DNA of 42,682 nt from Richelia intracellularis. Lineage in GTDB: Bacteria > Cyanobacteriota > Cyanobacteriia > Cyanobacteriales > Nostocaceae. Below the pieces are notes generated by a model. It ran no database searches, was not told where the DNA came from, and saw only the letters and a list, made by a program, of their open reading frames with translations. How positions within the stretch are numbered: position 1 is the stretch's first letter; each line of letters opens with the position of its first letter. Position numbers and translations under genes: made by a program. The stretch lies in the NCBI GenBank assembly GCA_000613065.1, contig CBZS010000520.1, positions 1-42,682 of the forward strand, given 5' to 3'. This document shows, one piece after another, positions 9,172 through 17,271 of the stretch.

Positions 9172-10060
9172 TTCTATCCCACTAATAGTGGAAGTTGATA
9201 ATATGCCTGTTGAGTAAGATGGGTTATATTTTCTCATGGCTGGACGTTTTGAAGGACTGAGTAATTTGGAGTGGTCTTTGTTTAAGGGTATTTTTCTGAA
9301 ACCGCCAGAGAAACGCGAACCAGGAATGCCACATTCTTCATTTCGTTATGTACTCACGAACTTACTGTATATATTAATATCAGGGTGTCGTTGATGTGAA
9401 GTTCCAAAAGGAGAAATATGGGCATCAAACAGCTCTGCACATCGATGGCTCAAACGTTGGCAGTTGCACGGGACCTTAGAGGCTTGACAAGCACGAATAT
9501 TGGGGATTGGACAAGATAAAGGGTTAATCAACTGGAGTTATGGCGCAGTGGACGGGTATTTTTCCCCCTGGGAAGGGTGGTGGTGATGCTGTTGCTTACG
9601 GTGGAAAAGGAAAGGGTATTTTTATACACACTATTACTGAAGGAACAGGAATGACTTTATCCAATTGCACCACACCTGCCAATGGTAGTGAAACAGATCA
9701 GGTGATACCACTTCTAGACAGTGTAAAGATTAAGACCAACAAATCCGATAGACCCCGTAAACCCCTGAAAGCGCTTGCTGCTGACAAAGCCTACGATTCT
9801 AAGGATAAGGGCGCTGCTTTACCTAGACGTAGGATTAGGCCGCAATGGCCCAAGTGGGTTTGGAAGAGAAAGAAGAACAAGGGCAGACCCATTAAAATTT
9901 CCGTCCCATCTGACAACAAGAACCTTGTTTCCCATGATTTCAAAAAAAATATCGTTGTCTTGTTGTCAGATGGGAAAGATTTTCAGCTTGTTTTGATGCT
10001 TTTTTTCCTCTTGGAACAATCCATATTTGGATTAACAAAATCATATTATTGGGATGAGGT
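9172..10060 (+). mobile_element. IS5-family element, copy A, inserted in glgP
   Basis: Left end TTCTATCCCACTAATAG, right end ATTATTGGGATGAGGT, degenerate inverted repeats. CTTGG stands on both sides (9167-9171 and 10061-10065), and joining the flanks restores glgP residues HPWDYYQNN. The length of 889 bp matches the other copies. Confidence 0.82.
9237..10035 (+). pseudogene. IS5-family transposase, copy A
   Basis: The N-terminal part reads MAGRFEGLSNLEWSLFKGIF and KPPEKREPGMPHSSF, then a TGA where a tryptophan codon is expected (about 9394). The first catalytic aspartate region is GAVDG at about 9543-9557. After a C run at 9564-9568 the frame changes to PGKGGGDAVAYGGKGKG, then KPLKALAADKAYDSKDK with the second catalytic aspartate. 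A deletion near 9908 removes part of the segment read as PGFQQERCFPWF in other copies. It is inactive. Confidence 0.8.
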
Positions 10061-10407
10061 CTTGGGATTACTATCAAAATAACCAGCAGTTAAGGGAAGT
10101 TATTAATGTAGTTATTTCTGGATATTTCTCTAACGGAGATACAAATTTATTTAAACCCTTAGTTGGTTCATTGCTTTATGATGATCATTATATGCTTTTA
10201 GCAGATTATCAATCCTATATTGATTGTCAAGATCGGGTAAGTCAAAATTATCATGATCAAAACAGTTAGACTCGCATGTCTACCTAAAACACTGCTCGTA
10301 TGGGTAAATTTACCTCTGACAGAGCCATCCAGGAATATTGTCAAGATATTTGGGATGTGAAAGCAGTTACTGTCGAACTTCGAGAATACACAGATCTCTT
10401 AGGCTAG

Positions 10408-10475
10408 AAACCCCGATGAGACAAATCATCGGGTTTATTCAATGATTCCCACAGGGTTACAATAAGACCCTGTGG
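10408..10475 (+). terminator. Hairpins behind glgP
   Basis: Directly after the ancient glgP stop (TAG 10405-10407) comes an imperfect stem AACCCCGATGA/TCATCGGGTTT with a 6-nt loop followed by TTATTC, a plausible intrinsic terminator (10408-10437). A second 9-bp stem, CCACAGGGT/ACCCTGTGG, lies at 10449-10475 without a T run. Confidence 0.6.
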
Positions 10476-10936
10476 CTATAGATGCCATGTCTCTTTACAC
10501 AGATTAATTATCTACATTCTTAAATGGCGTCAAACTTTTTAGCACAATAAAAATCTGCCAAAGAATCAAACCATTCTAAACATGAAAATATATTACGCTT
10601 TGTTACAAGACTAATTGAGTTTCTCCAATCCTGAAAATTCTTCAACAGGAGAATCATTTAACTTGGCATAGAGCTCATACGTAAGTTTGATTGCCAAAGC
10701 AAATAAGATAACCTTATTCCCAATTTTATTAGTTAAGGAGTTTTACCCTCTGCATCCCATCTTTATTCATATTTTGAATTATATTTGGATTTTCGATTAG
10801 ACTTTATCTCCTATTTTCAGCATAGCCACAAGGGTTATCCCTACTCTCTGCTTCCTTGCCCTTCCCTAACTGAGAGCATCAGCCTATTATGGAAACAAGA
10901 TACCCTTGTTGATCTTGTGGACTGAGAAACAAAAGT
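10476..10936. other. Intergenic stretch with a possible minus-strand protein remnant
   Basis: No complete gene. On the minus strand 10611-10742 is open for 43 codons (NKVILFALAIKLTYELYAKL, then NDSPVEEFSGLEKLN and a stop) but has no start codon and an in-frame stop just upstream, so it looks like the tail of a lost gene. The family is not recognised. The part nearest 10937 should hold the promoter of ndhL, but no clear boxes are seen. Confidence 0.4.
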
Positions 10937-11149
10937 ATGGTTGTAGCATTACTCTATCTGATGTTGGCTGGAACTTATTTGCTGGTATTACCTGTAGCTG
11001 TATTGTTTTACCTCAAACAGCGATGGTATGTAGTAAGCTCCATTGAGCGGGGATTTATGTACTTCTTAGTATTTTTCTTCTTCCCCGGTTTATTGCTCCT
11101 GTCGCCGTTTGTCAATCTACGACCCAAACGACGACAAATTGAAGTTTAA
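10937..11149 (+). CDS. ndhL: NDH-1 subunit L
   Basis: 70 residues with two membrane helices (about 3-25 and 38-59), the usual size. NdhL is a small membrane subunit of the cyanobacterial and plastid NAD(P)H dehydrogenase-like complex in the thylakoid, which takes part in cyclic electron flow and CO2 uptake. The segment [20 protein letters not shown] is characteristic. The gene is followed after 27 bp by a DUF3007 gene and then trpA, an arrangement I know from other cyanobacteria. A T/A-rich leader precedes it and no strong Shine-Dalgarno sequence is seen. Confidence 0.93.
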   Translation: MVVALLYLMLAGTYLLVLPVAVLFYLKQRWYVVSSIERGFMYFLVFFFFPGLLLLSPFVNLRPKRRQIEV

Positions 11150-11176
11150 TCTTAAAATTGGTAGGTCATTGTTCTC

Positions 11177-11488
11177 ATGCGACGTATTGATGCGATTGCG
11201 ATCGTTTTCGGTGTTTTTGTTGCGGGTGGTTTGGTATACCTGGCATTACAGTTATTGGGTTTAGATAGCGAAAATTCTGGAATATGGAGCCAAACATTAC
11301 TTGTGTGTGGATTGATAGGTTGGTTATTTACCTATGTATTTCGCGCAGTGGGCAATCAAATGACCTACCATCAACAACGGGAAAATTATGAAAAAGCCTT
11401 TCTGCAAAAACGCTTGGATGAGCTTTCTCCAGAAGAATTAGAACGTATTCAAGCAGAAATAGAACAAGAGCGGAATTCACAGCTTTAA
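11177..11488 (+). CDS. DUF3007 family membrane protein
   Basis: 103 residues with two membrane helices (about 7-27 and 38-56), then a cytosolic, charged, probably helical tail (YHQQRENYEKAFLQKRLDEL and on to SPEELERIQAEIEQE). The family is restricted to cyanobacteria and plastid-bearing eukaryotes and has no firmly assigned role. It lies 27 bp behind ndhL, likely in one transcript, which makes a link to the thylakoid NDH complex tempting but unproven. Confidence 0.85.
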   Translation: MRRIDAIAIVFGVFVAGGLVYLALQLLGLDSENSGIWSQTLLVCGLIGWLFTYVFRAVGNQMTYHQQRENYEKAFLQKRLDELSPEELERIQAEIEQERNSQL

Positions 11489-11700
11489 GAATTGAAATCT
11501 AACTATAAACGCATACCTTGTATCTTATAGATAATATTAGGGTGGGTACTGCCGCCTCACAAAAGCATAAGTCTTTCAGCACTAGCATTAATGTAAGTGG
11601 TCATTTGATAGATATTTATAGCGATCGCAAATAACTATTTAGACATGGTGTATACCAATAGGGTAATCTAAAATCCAAAATAATTTTCTTCATAACTGAA

Positions 11701-12501
11701 ATGGCTGCGATTTCCGATTGTTTTGCTAAACTCAAGCAAAATCAACAATGTGCTCTAATTCCTTTTATCACTGCAGGCGATCCTAATTTAGAAACCACCC
11801 CACTAGCACTACAAGCTCTCGCTCGCAATGGTGCGGATATGATTGAGTTGGGTGTACCTTACTCTGATCCCCTTGCCGATGGACCAGTAATTCAAGCAGC
11901 AGCTACCCGTGCTTTAGAAAAGGGTACAACCTTAGACAAAGTGCTGGCAATGCTAAAACAAGTAATTCCCAGCTTAAATACACCTATTATCCTATTTACT
12001 TATTACAACCCCATTTTAAACCGAGGAATTGAACCTTTTCTACGACAAATTGCTGAAATTGGTGTAGCCGGATTGGTAGTACCGGATTTACCCCTAGAAG
12101 AAGCAGCTAATTTACTTGAACCAGCACAAAAAATCGGGATTGAAGTTATTTTACTCATTGCTCCTACAAGTTCTAGCGAACGCATGGCTGCTATTGCCCG
12201 TGCTTCCCAAGGTTTTATTTACCTGGTCAGTGTTACTGGAGTCACAGGAATGCGAACAAAAATACAATCACGGGTATCAGATTTAATATTGCAACTTCGT
12301 GATCTAACTGACAAATCAATTGGTGTGGGCTTTGGTATTTCAAAACCAGAACAGGCAAAGCAAGTAAAAGATTGGGGTGCTGACGGTGTGATTGTTGGTA
12401 GTGCTATAGTTAAGCAATTAGCACAGGGAACTCCCGAGCAAGGAGTAAATGCGATCGCAACTTATTGTGGTCAGCTTAAAGATGCTCTATCAAAATCTTA
12501 A
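11701..12501 (+). CDS. trpA: Tryptophan synthase alpha chain
   Basis: 266 residues, full length. It is a cytosolic TIM-barrel enzyme that splits indole-3-glycerol phosphate into indole and glyceraldehyde-3-phosphate and passes indole to TrpB. Both catalytic acids are in place with the classic numbering: Glu49 in [11 protein letters not shown] and Asp60 in PLADGP. The phosphate-binding motifs [11 protein letters not shown] and [11 protein letters not shown] are intact. No other trp gene is adjacent, as is common in cyanobacteria. A HIP1 site lies inside (12451). The gene stands 212 bp behind DUF3007 and probably has its own promoter. Confidence 0.96.
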   Translation: MAAISDCFAKLKQNQQCALIPFITAGDPNLETTPLALQALARNGADMIELGVPYSDPLADGPVIQAAATRALEKGTTLDKVLAMLKQVIPSLNTPIILFTYYNPILNRGIEPFLRQIAEIGVAGLVVPDLPLEEAANLLEPAQKIGIEVILLIAPTSSSERMAAIARASQGFIYLVSVTGVTGMRTKIQSRVSDLILQLRDLTDKSIGVGFGISKPEQAKQVKDWGADGVIVGSAIVKQLAQGTPEQGVNAIATYCGQLKDALSKS

Positions 12502-12863
12502 GTAAAATTAATTACTGATTTAAATAAAATCAGGGAAGGTAAATTCAAAAAGTGTAACAGCTAGTTTTGGCGTTGCATAACTGCGGGATGAATTAGCGTT
12601 TGAAACCATTGAAAAATCGTTGAAAATTTAGTGAAATCATCCCCTGATTCAGCAACGCCCTAGTTTTTTTTCACCTTCCTTAGTAGACAATTTAACGGAT
12701 ATCGTTTTGAATAGATAAAGCACATAGCAGTGGTTTAACAAGTAGTCAATACCAACATATATATTTGAATATTATATAAAGAGCATTAGGGCATTAAGTT
12801 TATGAGTGTGAGAGAGTCTAAATTATCTGTTGTATTGATGTCGCAGTCTAGAGGCAAGGGACG
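12502..12863. other. Intergenic region with one MITE-1
   Basis: Apart from the MITE-1 copy at 12569-12659 no gene is seen. The stretch 12700-12863 is A+T rich and presumably carries the promoter of the following unknown gene. Confidence 0.5.
12569..12659 (+). repeat. MITE-1 copy 2 (91 bp) with perfect 8-bp duplication
   Basis: Starts GGCGTTGCATAACTGCGGGA and ends TTCAGCAACGCC. CTAGTTTT flanks it on both sides (12561-12568 and 12660-12667). This copy fixes the element boundaries and the duplication length. Confidence 0.93.
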
Positions 12864-13508
12864 ATGAGCGAAAGTATGGCATTTGTCGGCGGAGTAGCCG
12901 TAGCAGGACTGGCGGCACTATTATTACTTAAGGGCGCAGGAAATACTCCCGCGCAACCAAACTTTACCGTACCTCCACCTATGCAATCACCTGTGGTAAC
13001 TCCTATGGTGCCACAAGTAGGAACATATCCCTATGCCCAGCCACATCCTAATGTACCTTTGCCGGTAGACCCCAACACCAGTCAAAAATTAGCACAATTA
13101 GAAAAATATAAAGTTCTGAGTGAGAGATTGCAGCAGGAAATCAATCAGTTGAAAGCTCAATCCCAACAGATGCAGTTTCAAATGCAACAAATGCAGTTGA
13201 CTGTTCAAAATGATAAGCAATGGGTTCCCACACCAGCTGAATTAAACCGGGCTGAAAATACTTTACTGTCCTCACCCATAATCTGGGCAGTGGGAGGAAT
13301 GAGTCTGGCAATTGGTGGGGGGATTGTAGTAGCTGGAGTTTTAGCCTTAGTTTCTCCTAAGGAGCGTAATAGTCGTACAGTCCAAGTATTACACCCTTAT
13401 CCCAATCCTAATCAACATATACCTCCTGTACGTAGGGCTGAATTTTTACCCCCTCACAAAGAGGTAAGAAGGGTAAAAAATCATCACCAATATGACGATA
13501 TCCATTAA
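12864..13508 (+). CDS. Unknown two-TM protein with Q-rich coiled coil
   Basis: 214 residues, not recognised. An N-terminal membrane helix (about 5-23, FVGGVAVAGLAALLLL) is followed by a proline-rich linker (about 29-70, many PP, PM and PV) and a glutamine-rich coiled coil (about 74-120, LQQEINQLKAQSQQMQFQMQ). A second glycine-rich membrane helix (about 138-165) and a basic, histidine- and proline-rich tail (to NHHQYDDIH) complete it. The ATG at 12864 overlaps no better start, and GGCAAGGGACG lies just upstream. The architecture suggests an envelope or scaffold protein with both ends anchored. The reading frame is clean, unlike its decayed surroundings, so it is probably under selection. Confidence 0.7.
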   Translation: MSESMAFVGGVAVAGLAALLLLKGAGNTPAQPNFTVPPPMQSPVVTPMVPQVGTYPYAQPHPNVPLPVDPNTSQKLAQLEKYKVLSERLQQEINQLKAQSQQMQFQMQQMQLTVQNDKQWVPTPAELNRAENTLLSSPIIWAVGGMSLAIGGGIVVAGVLALVSPKERNSRTVQVLHPYPNPNQHIPPVRRAEFLPPHKEVRRVKNHHQYDDIH

Positions 13509-13566
13509 GAAAATGACCAAAGGATTGTCATATCGGCGTTGCAGAGTACGCAATTATGATTTTAAA

Positions 13567-15270
13567 CCAACATTTCGCAGGTGCGATCGCAAAATGTTGT
13601 ATTTTTGAAATATGAGTTTTTCTGGATCACAAATAAAAGTACAAGATATCGAGCACTTAGGCATAGTGGCAGGGATTATTGATGAAATGAGTTTGGTTGA
13701 TTTGTTCAACCAACTGCTTGGAACTCATTCCCAATAAATAATCAGCGCAGGCCAAGTGGTCAAAGCAATGATTATCAATGGCTTAGGCTTTATCAGTGCA
13801 CCACTCACTATATTGATTTGAGAAGTTCTTTTAAGGAATTGCAACGGAACATTTATTGGGAAAGGGAATACAACCAGAACATTTGAACGATGAACGCTTC
13901 TTGGGCAGACTGTTAGACAAACTATATGATGCAGGATTAACGGAAATTTTTATCCGAGTCCCACTATCAGCAGCAGATAGATTTGGAGTGAAAATGTACA
14001 GCTTCCACTTGGATTCAAGTTCATTTCATGTACATGGGGATTATGGAACTGGTACTGATGATGAAGCATCAGCACAATCAGGATTAATTACAATTACATA
14101 TGGTTATTCTAGAGACCACCGACCAGATTTTAAACAATTTATCCTTGACTTCATGTGGAGTGGTGATGGAGATATTCCTTTATATTTAAGAGTTGGACAT
14201 GGAAATAAAGTCGATTCTGCCATGTTTGGAACACTTATGGCACATTTCCACAAACAATGGCAAATTGATGCTTTATTTGTTGCGGATGCAGCCCTTTAGA
14301 CTGAAGACAATTTGCAGATGATAGTCTCATTCAAATGGGTATATCGAGTTACTGCAACCCTAAGCCGCAAAATAACTATTAGAAAAGAACAGTATTGATG
14401 CATTTGTACCAAGTAAAATTCCAGGATATCGTATTGCCCCCTGTTGTAATGATTCTGGTGGTGTGCGACAACGGTGGCTACTGATAGAAAGTGAACCCCG
14501 TAAAGAATCTGACTTCAAACAACTGGAAAAACAAACGTCTGACTAAAAAATATACCCAGGCACAATCCCAACTACGAAAATTGTGTCAACAGGAATTTGC
14601 ATGTGGCGAAGATGCATTCAACGCAGGCAAATTACTTGAGAGTCAGTTGCCATTTCATCAACTTGCATGCAAATATTGAAGTTATGGAATGTGGCCAACA
14701 CCGGGGAAGTGGTAGACCTGGCAAGGATTCTCAACCTACCCTAATTTTCCATATTCAAGCCGAAATTGTACCCAAATAAACTGCAATTACCATTGCTACA
14801 GAACAGGCTGGCAGGTTTATTCTTGCCACCAATGTTCTTGATGCCGACAAACTTAGCAACGAAGATGTTTTACGTGAATATAAGGTACAAGAATCTACAG
14901 AATGTGGTTTTCGGTTTCTCAAAGACACATTGTTTTTTACTTTCACTGTGTTTCTAAATTCAAGGGAAAGAGTGGCGGCTTTGGCAATGGTTATGAGTTT
15001 GTGTTTGCTAGTTTACAGCCTAGGTAACAGGGCATTACGCCAATGTCTAAAACGAGGCTCCCAAACAATTCAAAATCAGTTAGGTAAACCAAATGCCACT
15101 CCTACTTTACGTTGCGTATTTCAATGTTTCATGTCAATTCATTTATTAACGTTGGCTTCTTTGAAACAGATTTCCAACCTCAGTGAGCACCGGCGCTGGA
15201 TTCTACAGTTTTTTCGTGCTTCCTGTGGTAAATATTATCTTCTTTCCTAACTAACCTGCTGAATATGGGT
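13567..15270 (+). mobile_element. IS1634-type element, copy B
   Basis: Ends CCAACATTTCGCA and its imperfect complement TGCTGAATATGGG. TTAAA flanks it at 13562-13566 and 15271-15275. About 1.7 kb, colinear with copy A but without the ISAzo13 insertion. Confidence 0.82.
13612..15249 (+). pseudogene. IS1634-type transposase, copy B, decayed
   Basis: It starts MSFSGSQIKVQDIEHLGIVA, then has an in-frame TAA at about 13735 (after LGTHSQ) and a frame change near 13805. The block 13856-14299 (IQPEHLNDERFLGRLLDKLY, then FHLDSSSFHVHGDYGTGTDD, to VDSAMFGTLMAHFHKQWQID) ends in a stop after VADAAL, exactly where copy A also stops. More breaks follow; the last good block is VAALAMVMSLCLLVYSLGNR to HRRWILQFF (about 14960-15249). 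The stop after VADAAL in both copies predates their separation. Confidence 0.83.
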
Positions 15271-15340
15271 TAAATTGATGCCAATAGATGTTCCTGCCGT
15301 AGAATATCAATAAACCGTTGCAATTTATCTCAAGTTGTTT

Positions 15341-15868
15341 TCAACTTAAGTTATTTTGGAGATATTTGCTTACACCCTGACTCATATTTAATAGGTTGGG
15401 TTTAATCTTTTCCCCCAAAAACTCTTCCACTACATGGGCTATTTGACCTGTGAGAAAATGTGGTACTCCTTTAATGCCTTTAGGATCGATTATTAATTCA
15501 CCACGGCTTTCAATTAGTGTACTACCATTCTTTTCTAGGAAGCGATTAATGCCAGAACATTGCACAGCTTCAGTAAAAGCGTGGGTTTCAATAGACCATT
15601 CCAGAGTAAAATCTTTTTCCTTCCAGGTATTATACTCAGTCCAATAGAGCATTTCCTGACTGAGAATAGCCCTTGCTGCCATGGGAATATCACCGCCACC
15701 ATGCCACTCATTCACACAATATATTTTTCCATATTCTTCCCGACGGGACTTTACCTTAATGTCACACACATTAGGCATATAGGGAACCAATTCCACCAGT
15801 TTATCCCGGAAGGTAGCATAAACCAAGGAACGAGCAAAGGAGATACTACTATTATTTGAGATATTCAT
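15341..15868 (-). CDS. SRPBCC-like (START-fold) conserved cyanobacterial protein
   Basis: 175 residues, clean frame. Strand-rich segments such as VCDIKVKSRREEYGKIYCVN and FTLEWSIETHAF, the pattern of a lipid-binding-type beta sheet, then a long C-terminal helix (LTGQIAHVVEEFLGEKIKPN), fit the SRPBCC superfamily. The beginning SFARSLVYATFRDKLVELVP is like the first strand and helices of that fold. No catalytic motif is visible and ligand and role are unknown. No signal peptide is seen, so it is cytosolic. The gene stands alone between a dead IS and a methyltransferase gene. Confidence 0.7.
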   Translation of the reverse strand: MNISNNSSISFARSLVYATFRDKLVELVPYMPNVCDIKVKSRREEYGKIYCVNEWHGGGDIPMAARAILSQEMLYWTEYNTWKEKDFTLEWSIETHAFTEAVQCSGINRFLEKNGSTLIESRGELIIDPKGIKGVPHFLTGQIAHVVEEFLGEKIKPNLLNMSQGVSKYLQNNLS

Positions 15869-16213
15869 CCTCAGATCTTATTCATAATTGTCAAAACTAT
15901 AACAGTAACTTGAAATGAATGCATAAAAGAAAAGGATAAATACTAGAAATTCAGCTAATCACTCTATTTTGCAACTCCGTTCTCGTTTGCTAAGGCTTGA
16001 ATAGAGCAAATTGGAGTATAGATTAATTTGATCTTTCCTCGCATTGCGCTTAAAGGTTAAGACTAATTGAACTTATTCTATCTAATACAAAAATGCCTAT
16101 GTTTTCAATTCACATATGTTGGAAAATATTGATTTTTCATTTTTTATTTGGGCGTTGCATAATAGGGAGATAGATTCTAATTGAGAATTCGGAATTAAAG
16201 TATAGCAAGCTTT
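15869..16213. other. Intergenic, A+T rich, with a MITE-1 fragment
   Basis: No open frame of note. A truncated MITE-1 end, GGCGTTGCATAA, is found at 16151-16162; the rest of that copy is missing. Confidence 0.5.
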
Positions 16214-17266
16214 TTACTCTTTTATTGTGTCTTCTTCCTTCCGCCTGCTACTAAATATTCCTGTAAACAAGGGTAACCTGTCTCCATAATTATCTAACAT
16301 GATTTTTTGATAGGTAAGGCGTAGTTGACTTTCATCTGCATCACTTGCCATAAAGCGGAAAGAAGATGTAGCAAGATATTGAAGTTCATTATCAAAAGCC
16401 AACCAATAGCGTTCTTCCTTTTCAGCAACAAAGCCAGTTGTATTTGAGCCGGCGAATATATCAACAACAATATCACCAGGTTCTGTTAAAAAACGGATAA
16501 AAAATTCTGGGAGTCTGGTTGGGAATCTTGCTGGATGTGCTTTTAACCCTAAAGTCTTACATCGTCTAAGATATTGACTATTTGATTCTGAGTTAGGTAT
16601 TTGCAGAAGGTTGGAAGGAATTGCCCCACCGTTATCCTTACCAAATTTATTACTGATATCATGACCAGAAGGACGCTTTTTGGGATCGTAATATTTTTCT
16701 GGGTTTTTGAGTAATTTCTTCATGCGATCGCTATACTCAGTTAAAACTTTTGTGGCATCTGACTTGGGAAATTCTGATTTGCTGAACCACCAGACTGTAT
16801 TAACTGCATCCTTTACCCTAATTTTTCGTTTATTAACCCACTCAATGGGGCTGGGTAACTTGGAAGGATTGAACCAGTAAAAGTCTTCTGCTAAGAAAAA
16901 ACCTATTTCATCGCAGAAATGAATGGGAATTCTAAAATTATATAAACTTCTAACTGGCTTTCCCTTTTCATAAGAACCGCCTAAATCCAGTACAAAGCTA
17001 CCATCATTTTTTAACTTCTGATAGACAATTGCTGCAAATTGTCCTAACCATTCTACATATTCTTCTTGATTCTTATTCCCATATTCTTTCTTTCTCTGAA
17101 GGGGAAATGGAGGACTAGTTAATACTAAATTAATGCTTTGGTCCGGAAGTTGTTTTAATAGTTCCAGAGAATCTCCTAAGAATGCAGCCCCTAAAGCAGT
17201 TTGATAAATGGAGTGAAAACCTATATTCTCAATGTCTAGCGGGAAGTTGATTTGCTGTCGGGACAT
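16214..17266 (-). CDS. N4-cytosine DNA methyltransferase, probably GGCC-specific, no restriction partner
   Basis: 350 residues. The order of motifs is beta-class: the catalytic motif IV TSPPF is at 50-54 and the AdoMet motif I VVDIFAGSNTTG at 267-278, with FIRFLTEPGD before it. TSPPF favours exocyclic N4-cytosine methylation. The middle (AEDFYWFNPSKLPSPIEWVN and NGGAIPSNLLQIPNSESN) closely resembles my memory of the cyanobacterial orphan enzymes that modify GGCC (Anabaena DmtB, Synechocystis M.Ssp6803II); specificity is inferred from that. The start lies 5 bp after the stop of the upstream CNNM gene, with AGGTAGGG as ribosome site, so the two are probably co-transcribed. No endonuclease gene is near. 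Confidence 0.85.
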   Translation of the reverse strand: MSRQQINFPLDIENIGFHSIYQTALGAAFLGDSLELLKQLPDQSINLVLTSPPFPLQRKKEYGNKNQEEYVEWLGQFAAIVYQKLKNDGSFVLDLGGSYEKGKPVRSLYNFRIPIHFCDEIGFFLAEDFYWFNPSKLPSPIEWVNKRKIRVKDAVNTVWWFSKSEFPKSDATKVLTEYSDRMKKLLKNPEKYYDPKKRPSGHDISNKFGKDNGGAIPSNLLQIPNSESNSQYLRRCKTLGLKAHPARFPTRLPEFFIRFLTEPGDIVVDIFAGSNTTGFVAEKEERYWLAFDNELQYLATSSFRFMASDADESQLRLTYQKIMLDNYGDRLPLFTGIFSSRRKEEDTIKE

Positions 17267-17271
17267 AAACC

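Larger units (their letters stand above)
5126..10407 (+). pseudogene. glgP: Glycogen phosphorylase, C-terminal half, split by two insertions
   Basis: Three pieces belong to one reading frame: 5126-5211 (QIIYEINRRFLDQVRIKYIG), 8271-9171 ([20 protein letters not shown] onward) and 10066-10407 (DYYQNNQQLREVINVV onward). Glycogen phosphorylase is a PLP enzyme that releases glucose-1-phosphate from glycogen. The PLP-lysine segment [20 protein letters not shown] and the motifs TNGVTPRRW and [20 protein letters not shown] are readable. The first insertion is the IS1634 type (duplication TTTATC); the second is IS5. Two in-frame stops (TAG 10267, TAA about 10285) lie in the last piece. The N-terminal half, about 400 residues, is absent from the window, replaced by ISKra4 copy 2. 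This locus cannot make an enzyme. Confidence 0.92.

Noticed and set aside
10611-10742. ZapA-like tail on the minus strand (NKVILFALAIKLTYEL)
   Set aside because: Similarity is limited to one helix, no start codon exists and an in-frame stop lies upstream; kept only as an unassigned remnant.
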